From contig CAWJNN010000054.1 in NCBI GenBank assembly GCA_963844115.1, positions 62,001-126,000 on the forward strand: a stretch of 64,000 bases of DNA. Reading direction: 5' to 3'. Each line of letters starts with the position of its first letter. Position 1 is the first letter of the stretch. This stretch comes from CS4-C045 sp963844115 (GTDB lineage Bacteria > Planctomycetota > Planctomycetia > Pirellulales > UBA7805). Positions 26,931 to 33,742 of the stretch are shown here, one piece after another. The notes under the pieces are model-generated. The model was not told where the DNA came from. It saw only the letters and a list, made by a program, of their open reading frames with translations, and ran no database searches. The translations under genes were made by a program, and so were the position numbers.

Positions 26931-28043
26931 ATGACAGACGCGCTCCCGATCACAGGACCAGATGACCACGGCTTGGATGAATTGTGCGACATTCTGGCCG
27001 GGCAAGCGGACGCAGTGGATCAGAACAATGCCTGGCCGGAAGACCAATTAGCCAGCTGTGCCGACTACGGCGTCTACCGCTGGTTTCTCGAACCGGAATA
27101 TGGTGGCTTGGGCTGGGATGAAGCCGACCTGATCCGCGGCTACCTGCGGCTAAGTGCGTCGTGCCTCACGACAAGCTTCATTATCACGCAGGCCACCGGA
27201 GCGATCCGACGGATCGCGGCCGCGGCCAGCGAAGATGTACGATCGACATTGTTGCCACCCTTGGTTGACGGACAGAAGTTCACAACGCTGGGAATCTCTC
27301 ATCTAACGACCAGTCGTCGGCACTTGGGCCAGCCAGCTTTACGAGCCGAAGCAACGACAGGTGGGTTTCGCCTGGACGGCTACAGCCCGTGGGTTACCGG
27401 CGGTATGCACGCTGACTGGATTGTGACCGGCGCGCAGATGGATGACGGACGGCAGTTGTTGGCCGTCGTACCCGGCGATCTACCCGGTGTATCCTGCGAC
27501 GAACCGCAGAAGCTGGTAGCGCTGTCGGCAAGCCACACCGGCGCGGTTCGACTAAAGGACGTGATGTTGGACCACAAATGGGTTCTCGCCGGGCCAAAGG
27601 AATCCGTGCTACAGGGTGCGACCGGTGCCAGAACAGGCGGACTGCAAACGTCGGCTTTGGCGATCGGATTGGCCAACCGGGCGATTGCGTTTATTGAAGA
27701 GGAGGCCAGTCAACGCACGGTTCTTGTTGCCGCTGCCGAAGGCTTGCGCGACGAACACACTCGGCGTGAACACGAACTCTTGAGCCTGGCTGCGGGAGAT
27801 GAGGTTTGCAGCAGCGAACAATTGCGGGCCGCTTCCAACAGCCTGGCCCTGCGCACCGCGCAAGCGGCCCTTTCGGCGGCGAAAGGAACCGGATTCGTGC
27901 AAGGACATCCGGCGGGCCGCTGGTGCCGCGAGGCATTGTTCTTTCTGGTGTGGAGCTGTCCGCAACCGGTCATGGCCGCGAACCTGTGCGAGCTGGCGGG
28001 GATCGACGGCGACGAGGATTGGAATGTTGGATTAGTGGAATGA
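26931..28043 (+). CDS. Acyl-CoA dehydrogenase-like flavoprotein
   Basis: The 370-residue protein follows the acyl-CoA dehydrogenase plan. The N-terminal helical domain has ADYGVYRWFLEPEYGGLGWD, and the middle beta domain has KFTTLGISHLTTSRRH, FRLDGYSPWVTGGMHADWIV and GAVRLKDVMLDHKWVL. A reduced C-terminal helical bundle ends AQAALSAAKGTGFVQGHPAG. The catalytic Glu of classical members is not evident, so desaturase activity is uncertain and a monooxygenase-like role is possible. The last codons (DWNVGLVE) lie in a repeat that continues past the stop. Confidence 0.82.
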   Translation: MTDALPITGPDDHGLDELCDILAGQADAVDQNNAWPEDQLASCADYGVYRWFLEPEYGGLGWDEADLIRGYLRLSASCLTTSFIITQATGAIRRIAAAASEDVRSTLLPPLVDGQKFTTLGISHLTTSRRHLGQPALRAEATTGGFRLDGYSPWVTGGMHADWIVTGAQMDDGRQLLAVVPGDLPGVSCDEPQKLVALSASHTGAVRLKDVMLDHKWVLAGPKESVLQGATGARTGGLQTSALAIGLANRAIAFIEEEASQRTVLVAAAEGLRDEHTRREHELLSLAAGDEVCSSEQLRAASNSLALRTAQAALSAAKGTGFVQGHPAGRWCREALFFLVWSCPQPVMAANLCELAGIDGDEDWNVGLVE

Positions 28044-28110
28044 TGGTTGGAGAAACGTGGTTTCAATGCCAATTTTCCAGTTATCCAGCATTCCGTCATT
28101 CCAATCTTCC
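28016..28110. repeat. Inverted ATTCC-type repeat spanning a stop codon
   Basis: GGAATGTTGGATTAGTGGAA and ATGATGGTTGGA (28018-28051) are partly reverse complementary to TCCAGCATTCCGTCATTCCA (28085-28104). The acyl-CoA dehydrogenase stop codon lies in the left arm, and the right arm overlaps the 3' end of the convergent repressor gene. Confidence 0.7.
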
Positions 28111-28470
28111 CTCCCCCGCATGTGCCAGGGCATTGGAGACCAATGAAACGATGTGATCGTCGTCCAAAAAGTAGACGACGTGTTTCCCCTCGCGGCGAAA
28201 GCTGACGATACGCTGTGTGCGCAGGAGCCTGAGCCGATGGGAGACCGCCGACAGGTTGTCGCCCAGTTGCTCGGCTATTTCGGTGACACACTTCTCACCG
28301 TGGATCAAGAGCGTCAGCAGGCGGAATCGATTGGGGTCGCCCAGCGCGCTGAAGATATCGGCTGCCTGCTGACAGGTCGCCGCGTCCGCAGGCTCGACGG
28401 GCGCACCGGAATGCTCGTGCGACTCGCAGGTCGCTTCCAGGCCAAGTGCGGAAGATTCGTCGTCAGACAT
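28096..28470 (-). CDS. ArsR/SmtB-family zinc-sensing repressor
   Basis: The 124-residue protein has the ArsR winged helix (DIFSALGDPNRFRLLTLLIH, CVTEIAEQLGDNLSAVSHRL, RREGKHVVYFL). The C-terminal helix DDDHIVSLVSNALAHAGE places Asp, His, His and Glu exactly as in the alpha-5 zinc site of SmtB/ZiaR. These proteins leave DNA when zinc binds. ATG 28470 is preferred: the TTG six codons upstream lies inside an AACA-GT-TGTT palindrome that looks like the operator. A ZIP transporter gene is divergent, and the repressor presumably controls both. Confidence 0.9.
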   Translation of the reverse strand: MSDDESSALGLEATCESHEHSGAPVEPADAATCQQAADIFSALGDPNRFRLLTLLIHGEKCVTEIAEQLGDNLSAVSHRLRLLRTQRIVSFRREGKHVVYFLDDDHIVSLVSNALAHAGEGRLE

Positions 28471-28488
28471 ATTCAAACAGTTGTTCAA
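28471..28488. promoter_or_regulatory. Candidate SmtB-type operator
   Basis: ATTCAAACAGTTGTTCAA lies directly before the repressor start. Its core AACA-GT-TGTT is symmetric, and the right half TGTTCA matches the half-site of known SmtB/ZiaR operators (TGAACA-2 nt-TGTTCA style). The left half has two mismatches. Its position suits autoregulation and control of the divergent transporter. Confidence 0.5.
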
Positions 28489-28627
28489 GTGTGTGAATCG
28501 AACGGCTGGCCCTTTGCGCCACCATTCGCTTGTGCCATCCTAAGCGAAGTCTGAATCGTTGGCAATTTGTTTTAGCCGTAGTCATAATTTGGCGTCGTGC
28601 GCCGAGTGGAATCACTGTTAGGGATTT

Positions 28628-29602
28628 ATGTCTCCTCCGTTGTTGATTGGGATCTACTGCGTCTTTATCGTGATGGCCTCTTTGCTGGGAGGTTGGCTGC
28701 CATCTTTAATCCGTCTAACACACACGCGTTTACAGATCCTGATGAGCGGCGTTGGCGGACTGATGTTGGGGATTGGACTGTTTCATTTATTGCCTCACGC
28801 CGTGGGCGAAGCGGTCAGCTTGGACCGCGCGATCTGGTGGCTGATGATGGGGTTATTGGGCACGTTCTTCCTGATTCGCGTCTTTCATGGTCACAGTCAC
28901 GCCGTCGAGGAGCCGTCGGAGGCGCATGCGGACCATTCCCATGAGGCAGATTCTGCCGACAACCCTTTCGAATCCCCGCAGGCGGACGACCATGCACATC
29001 ATCATGGACACGATCACGGACACCATCACGATGACCACGGGATGGGCAGCTCGCGGTTTGGCTGGATTGGGATCGCTTTGGGACTGTCTTTGCACACTGC
29101 ATTGGACGGCGTGGCGCTGGCGGCCAGCGTTTTGCACGACCAGACTCATATGCCCACCGCGATACTCTGGGGATTTGCCGTCTTCTTAGGCGTACTCCTG
29201 CACAAGCCGCTCGATTCATTGTCCATCACTTCACTTATGTCAGCGAGCGGCTGGCCTCGCCGCACGCAGCAGATTGTGAACTTGGGTTACGCGATGATGT
29301 GCCCGATTGGAGCCACAATTTTTCTGATGGGCGTGGCTGCGTCGCCCAACCAGGCGGCGTTAGTCGGCTGCGCGCTCGCCTTTTCCGCGGGAATCTTTAT
29401 CTGTCTTTCGCTCAGCGATCTGTTGCCGGAATTGCAGTTCCATTCTCACGACAGGTTAAAGCTGACCGCTGCACTGCTGTTGGGCGTGTCGCTTGCGTAC
29501 GGGATTGGCTATCTTGAGCCCGAACATGTGCATTCGCATTCGTCCGCGCCCGGCGAGCATCACGAGCGTCACAATCACGAGCATCACGATCACGGTCATT
29601 AG
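28628..29602 (+). CDS. ZIP-family metal transporter with His-rich loop and tail
   Basis: The 324-residue protein has about eight membrane helices. The long loop between helices 3 and 4 (about residues 95-140) carries dense His/Asp clusters (HAHHHGHDHGHHHDDHG), and the C-terminus is again His-rich (HVHSHS, HHERHNHEHHDHGH). The metal-site helices contain LSLHTALDGVALAA and GVLLHKPLDSLS, the HxxxD and HxxxE-like positions of ZIP proteins. ZIPs import zinc or other divalent metals, and the adjacent SmtB-type repressor points to zinc. His clusters probably capture metal. It is followed by a convergent DUF1559 gene. Confidence 0.92.
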   Translation: MSPPLLIGIYCVFIVMASLLGGWLPSLIRLTHTRLQILMSGVGGLMLGIGLFHLLPHAVGEAVSLDRAIWWLMMGLLGTFFLIRVFHGHSHAVEEPSEAHADHSHEADSADNPFESPQADDHAHHHGHDHGHHHDDHGMGSSRFGWIGIALGLSLHTALDGVALAASVLHDQTHMPTAILWGFAVFLGVLLHKPLDSLSITSLMSASGWPRRTQQIVNLGYAMMCPIGATIFLMGVAASPNQAALVGCALAFSAGIFICLSLSDLLPELQFHSHDRLKLTAALLLGVSLAYGIGYLEPEHVHSHSSAPGEHHERHNHEHHDHGH

Positions 29603-29626
29603 AGCGACATCATCGCCGGCGTATTG

Positions 29627-30532
29627 TTAATCTGCTAAAAACGCTCCGGTCGAAGCTTCTCGGCCAGCACGGGTCGCCATCGCTTTGTAGACGTCCGGGT
29701 CAATCTCATTGGGCACGAACCGTGTTGACAAGTCGCCAAAGACGAAGTGCACTCCCCTCGGATGCTTGCTGCTAAAGTCGTCCGGATGAACTGAACCATC
29801 CGGTTCGACATGGTTTGGAGTGTGGTCGGTTGAGCCTACGATGCGGGCCATGGCCTCTTCGGCGTCCAAAACGAAGCCAGCCCAGATGCTTTCGAGGTTA
29901 CCCGACGAACGTTCACCGATGATCATCGTATTGCTGGTGCCGTCTATCATATCGCGTGGACGCGTGAAGCTGTTGTGGTAAAACACTCCGTCACCGTCCG
30001 ACGGTACATCTTCGATCTCTGCCGAACCGAATACGCCGATATAGTTAGCTCGCCCCACGTCGAACAGCGGCGTACCGGGACTCGATTCGCTGGTCAGCGT
30101 CACTGTATGCACGGCCAAGTCGGAAGGGCAGAGGTAAGCAGCGATAATCCGTTCTCGCGCCGTCTGGTTCGCCGCGTTCGTAATCGGCAGGTCAAAATCG
30201 ATCTCATCAGCGATGTGGCCTTGCTCCATGTACGGCAGGATGCGGGCTGCCCAACCCCAGCCGGGATCGGCTTCGGGATCATTGTCATCGTCGTTCTCCC
30301 AGCCCGCCGGAAGTTTCTTGTGGGCATCTTGATGGGACAAAAGTGCGAGGGCTACCTGACGCAAGTTGCTCTTGCAGTTGGTAGATTGCGCCGCTTCGCG
30401 AACGGCATTTAGCGCTGGCAGCAGTAAGGCCACCAATAATCCAATGATCGCAATCACGACCAGAAGTTCGACCAACGTAAACGCCGCTCGCCTCCGTTCA
30501 TGACAAGAAGTGGTTTCGAGACGAAAAATCAT
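29627..30532 (-). CDS. DUF1559 (SBP_bac_10) protein with prepilin-type N-terminus
   Basis: The 301-residue protein has the type IV prepilin signature RRAAFTLVELLVVIAIIGLL followed by a hydrophobic stalk. The DUF1559 domain has NCKSNLRQVALALLSHQDAH, LPYMEQGHI, YLCPSDL, ANYIGVFGS, DGTSNTMIIGERS and a C-terminal HPRGVHFVFGDLSTRFV. These proteins are hugely expanded in planctomycetes and resemble surface pseudopilins; their function is unknown. The start is ATG 30532 with an AGGAG site upstream. The gene lies on the same strand as the His-rich exported protein, 157 bp downstream of it, and may belong to the zinc module. Confidence 0.92.
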   Translation of the reverse strand: MIFRLETTSCHERRRAAFTLVELLVVIAIIGLLVALLLPALNAVREAAQSTNCKSNLRQVALALLSHQDAHKKLPAGWENDDDNDPEADPGWGWAARILPYMEQGHIADEIDFDLPITNAANQTARERIIAAYLCPSDLAVHTVTLTSESSPGTPLFDVGRANYIGVFGSAEIEDVPSDGDGVFYHNSFTRPRDMIDGTSNTMIIGERSSGNLESIWAGFVLDAEEAMARIVGSTDHTPNHVEPDGSVHPDDFSSKHPRGVHFVFGDLSTRFVPNEIDPDVYKAMATRAGREASTGAFLAD

Positions 30533-30689
30533 CACTCGCTCCTGCGAAAAATATTCTTTAGGCCGGCAATCGCGCCATTGCGATACTTCACGTGACGAAT
30601 GCGTTTCCACGCGTGACGTTCGGGAAAGCCTTCTCGGTTCGCGCAGCATCCTGCTAACGAATTGACGGCGGCGGGGAAAAGTACAGGAC

Positions 30690-31175
30690 TTAGACCAACG
30701 CGCCCACCGGAGGGGCGCGTGGAGCGAAAAGGCTGTAGCCGAAAGAAATCGAGGAAGTAGGCTGCCATGCTGACCGAAAAAGAGTCGGTTGAGATTGGCA
30801 ACTGGCACCCAATGAGGTCGTGGTTTGCCTGGCTTGAGCGAGCAGATTGCAAATCAAGCAGTCATGATGATCGAGAAATTCGACACCATCGAATTCGAAA
30901 CGAACGGCATCTTCGGTCGGTGCATTGTGCCCGGAATCACGATCTGACTGGTGGGCAAGATGGTCATTATCGCGATGATGGCATCCGTGCCCGTGACCAA
31001 CGGTGGGATGCGCGTGATCGTCATGTTGGTTGCAGCCTTCTTCGGCGAAATGCAGGCACGTTTCTCCGATGTGGAGATGGTCGTACCGATGCAGTGCCTG
31101 CCCGAACGCCGTGACCGCACTAAAGCAGACAACAATCAGCCAGCGACAAAGTTTTTCCACCTCGAACTTGACCAT
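30690..31175 (-). CDS. His-rich exported protein (metal-binding, DUF2946-like)
   Basis: The 161-residue protein has a signal peptide or anchor (LIVVCFSAVTAFGQALH) and a His/Asp-rich centre (HDDHAHPTVGHGHGCHH, DNDHLAHQSDRDSGH). It also has an HDCLICNLLAQARQ motif typical of small exported planctomycete and proteobacterial proteins next to metal transporters, and a Pro-rich end (FAPRAPPVGALV). It is likely a periplasmic metal-binding protein. It is upstream of the DUF1559 gene on the same strand and near the ZIP/SmtB pair. The family name is tentative. Confidence 0.75.
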   Translation of the reverse strand: MVKFEVEKLCRWLIVVCFSAVTAFGQALHRYDHLHIGETCLHFAEEGCNQHDDHAHPTVGHGHGCHHRDNDHLAHQSDRDSGHNAPTEDAVRFEFDGVEFLDHHDCLICNLLAQARQTTTSLGASCQSQPTLFRSAWQPTSSISFGYSLFAPRAPPVGALV

Positions 31176-31607
31176 AATTCGAATTCTAAGAAATCCTCAT
31201 CCGGCAGGCAACTGCAAGCGGCTTGTTATGCGAAGAATATTCACGCCACGCTCAAACACTTCAACATTTAATCAAGTGAGCCATAATCGCTTGCAATGTC
31301 GTCAGCATGAGATTGTTCACCCCCGGACGCGATCTTGGCGAATGTGATTACATTTCACCTGCGAAAAATGCGCCAAATAGTTGCTAGCTCGGGTATGTCA
31401 TGGCGGCGCAACTGGCACCTGCTGCCGGGCTGCAGATAACGAGACGCGTAATCGTAGTGTCTCGGATCGGAGGTGTCTCGGACCAGTTTGAACCGATGGC
31501 GGCCTGAACCGAAGGTCGCGGAGTGGTGTCTTTAGCTCGCACACGCGCCGAAATTTGTTTTTCGTCATAGATAATGCACAATTGCCAGGATCTAAAGGAA
31601 ATTCAGA
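31176..31607. other. 432-bp intergenic region between the His-rich protein gene and the SGNH hydrolase gene
   Basis: This is the divergent control region of the His-rich protein gene (minus) and the SGNH hydrolase gene (plus). A loose TTGAA/TTTGA pair around 31254-31270 recalls the SmtB-like site at 28471 but has different spacing. A duplicated GTGTCTCGGA lies near 31459-31482. No gene or RNA fold is evident. Confidence 0.4.
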
Positions 31608-32180
31608 ATGCCAAGGTATTTAGCCTTGGGCGACAGCATGAGCATCGACGACGACACGGGCGTCGAGAGCGGTGGTGCTGTCAACCAATTCCACCGTTGG
31701 CTGGGCGACGGCTGGGAGCTGGATGACCGTACCTGCGACGGAGGTCGAATGGAGCATGTACCGATCGATGTCAGCGGTGACGTGATTACCCTGACGATCG
31801 GCGGCAACGATCTACTGGGGAATAAAGAAAAGTACTTGCAGCAGGGTTTGTCTGGCTATGCCAACGAGCATTTACGGCTCCTACAGAAAATACGAGCCAC
31901 CAATCCGGTATCTCTGTTGATCGTTGGCGACATTTACCACCCGGACGGGCAATTGACTGAGCAAGAACACGAAGCGTTTTCGGTCGCGAATCGCCTGATT
32001 CACTCCAACTGCGCCAAGGTCGGGGCCAAACTCGCGACGATCTACGACGTATTTCGGGGCAACGAAGCCGAGTATCTTTGCCTGCAGATCGAACCGACAC
32101 ACAAAGGCGCCACGGCGATCGCAGGTCTTTTTCGGGCGTTGTATGAAGCGCGTGATAAAGGAATAGGTTTCAGCATCTGA
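31608..32180 (+). CDS. SGNH/GDSL-family hydrolase
   Basis: The 190-residue protein has the block I serine in YLALGDSMSIDD, block III in LTIGGNDLLGN, and a late PTH in LQIEPTHKGATAIA that fits block V, with Glu where Asp is more common. The NHLRLL/IRATNP region and LLIVGDIYHPDG complete the Rossmann-like core. There is no signal peptide, so it appears cytoplasmic. Substrates in this family are esters of lipids or carbohydrates and cannot be predicted. An AAAGGAAA ribosome-binding site precedes the ATG. Confidence 0.8.
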   Translation: MPRYLALGDSMSIDDDTGVESGGAVNQFHRWLGDGWELDDRTCDGGRMEHVPIDVSGDVITLTIGGNDLLGNKEKYLQQGLSGYANEHLRLLQKIRATNPVSLLIVGDIYHPDGQLTEQEHEAFSVANRLIHSNCAKVGAKLATIYDVFRGNEAEYLCLQIEPTHKGATAIAGLFRALYEARDKGIGFSI

Positions 32181-32391
32181 CGCGTACATGGCGGTACCAG
32201 AATCGGCGACGTACGTAAAATCGCCAGATTTTTGCCAATGATGGTCTAAGGTCGGCTGTGTACTCGGGCAGTGATCTTAGCCGCGCTCTAACGCGGCCTA
32301 CGGAGATCGTCTGCAAATACCAATATTCATAAGGCACCGTGAGCCCTTAGCGCTCGCACGCTCGGCGCTCGCGGTGCGCAATTTCAAGAGT

Positions 32392-33035
32392 ATGACGATG
32401 AACGCAAAGAAAAACCGAACCAAGAACCGACGACGAGCACGAAAATTGGCAGACCAGGCATGGAAGGCTGCCGACGACGGTAATTCTGATCTGGCGATGA
32501 AAATCATCCGTCGCGCCGTGGACCTTGATCCGGGCAACCCAGCTCTGTGGCATGACCATGGTCTGCTGCTGCGACTCTCCGGTGACGAGTCGAGTGCGGC
32601 AGAGTTCTTCCAGGCGGCGATCACCCTTGCGCCGAGCTTTGCGGATGCCTACGCGCAACTTGCCGAAATACGCCGACGCCACTGTTGCTCCGGTACGAGG
32701 CCGGAGGCTTCAACGACCTGCACCGCGATATCCGGGGTGAGGTATTTTTCCCCATTCAGTTGGCAATCGTGCTCAGCCGCAAGATCGACGAGTCACACGC
32801 CGTTGGCGACGGTTTCCACGGTGGCGAATTCCTGTTTAGCGACGACCCACCCAGAAAGGGCAAAGGTCGGCGGGCAGTCGCCGCGGGACTGGGAGACGCC
32901 GTGTTGTTTTGCACCCGCGCCCGATTGGTCCCCATCGCCGGAGTTTACGGATTGCAGCCAGTGAAACACGGCGTCGACCGGATAGTGGCCGGCACGCGCT
33001 ACGTGCTTGGTGTGCCGTTTCACGAGTATGAATAG
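32392..33035 (+). CDS. TPR segment joined to a truncated 2OG-Fe(II) oxygenase (Oxygenase-NA type), frameshifted
   Basis: The first frame encodes a basic start (NAKKNRTKNRRRARKLADQA) and two TPR-like units (AMKIIRRAVDLDPGNPALWH, AAEFFQAAITLAPSFADAY). From about 32660 another frame reads TPTPLLLRYEAGGFNDLHRD, then GEVFFPIQLAIVLS, GGEFLFSD, GDAVLFCTRARLV and KHGVDRIVAGTRYVLGVPFH. The H-x-D and distal His/Arg match the 2OG-Fe(II) oxygenase fold of the PF09859 group, but its N-terminal half is missing. Either a deletion fused two genes, or a frameshift near a GCGC at 32653 hides the junction. It is probably non-functional as read. Confidence 0.6.
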
Positions 33036-33266
33036 CTAGAGCAAGGCAACAGCTATTGGTCTGACGACGGGGCAACCGTCGTCTTATAAAAGCCTCCGCG
33101 CACGATCCAAATAATCGGCCAATGGCGACTGGGGCTTGACATAGCCCCGAATTGTTAGCAGAATGGCCTTAGTGAGATCGTGTCTCAATAACTGCTGAAC
33201 TGAAGTCTCAGGGTTGCTGGCCGCGAACGAGTAGCTACAGCAATTCAGAAAGCGCCTTGCACGGAT
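33036..33266. promoter_or_regulatory. Leader/promoter region of the feo operon
   Basis: A perfect TTGACA (33136-33141) lies inside a GGGGCT/AGCCCC hairpin. A weak CAGAAT follows at 17 bp (33159-33164), giving a possible promoter about 95 bp before feoA. I see no convincing Fur box. Confidence 0.3.
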
Positions 33267-33509
33267 ATGGTTACTCCATTGGCTGACCTTTTGCCGTTGG
33301 ATCGATTGAGCGCCGGTCAGCCGGCTCGCGTCGGGCAGATCGTCGGCCAGCCGGAACAGGTGCGGCGGCTACGTGAGTTAGGGTTTCGCGATGGGGAGCC
33401 GGTCGAGATCATTCAGGCGGGGAGTCCCTGTATCGTTCAGCTGGGGTCCAAGCGCATGTGCTTTCGAGCCGCCGAGATGTTGGGCGTGCTGGTCCAACTG
33501 GGAACCTAG
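33267..33509 (+). CDS. feoA: FeoA-domain ferrous iron transport protein (first copy)
   Basis: The 80-residue SH3-like FeoA domain reads LPLDRLSAGQPARVGQIVGQ, RRLRELGFRDGEPVEIIQAG and RMCFRAAEMLGVLV. FeoA is a small cytoplasmic partner of the FeoB iron channel. Here it is the first gene of feoA-feoA-feoB plus a Cys-rich protein. Two tandem FeoA genes are common in planctomycetes and may act as a heterodimer. A 2-bp gap separates it from the second copy. Confidence 0.92.
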   Translation: MVTPLADLLPLDRLSAGQPARVGQIVGQPEQVRRLRELGFRDGEPVEIIQAGSPCIVQLGSKRMCFRAAEMLGVLVQLGT

Positions 33510-33511
33510 CC

Positions 33512-33739
33512 ATGGGCCGGCTTTCCGAGCTCGAAGTCGGCGAAAACGTTCGCGTTGTGTCGGTCGAAGGTAATGACCAGGTCGGTCGGCGGTTGTTGGA
33601 AATGGGATTAACCAAAGGGTGCGCTGTTACACTGGTCGGGACTGCGCCGCTCGGTGATCCGTTGGAGCTAGAAGTCCGCGGGTATCGGTTGAGCGTCCGT
33701 CGCAGCGAAGCGGCACGTGTCGAGGTCGAACCGGCCTGA
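33512..33739 (+). CDS. feoA: FeoA-domain ferrous iron transport protein (second copy)
   Basis: The 75-residue FeoA domain includes MGRLSELEVGENVRVVSVEG, GRRLLEMGLTKGCAVTLVGT and DPLELEVRGYRLSVRRSEAA. ATG 33512 is chosen over the longer frame because it follows the upstream gene by 2 bp and gives the family N-terminus. It is more typical of standalone FeoA than the first copy. It is followed by feoB after 3 bp, so translation is probably coupled. Confidence 0.92.
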   Translation: MGRLSELEVGENVRVVSVEGNDQVGRRLLEMGLTKGCAVTLVGTAPLGDPLELEVRGYRLSVRRSEAARVEVEPA

Positions 33740-33742
33740 GCA

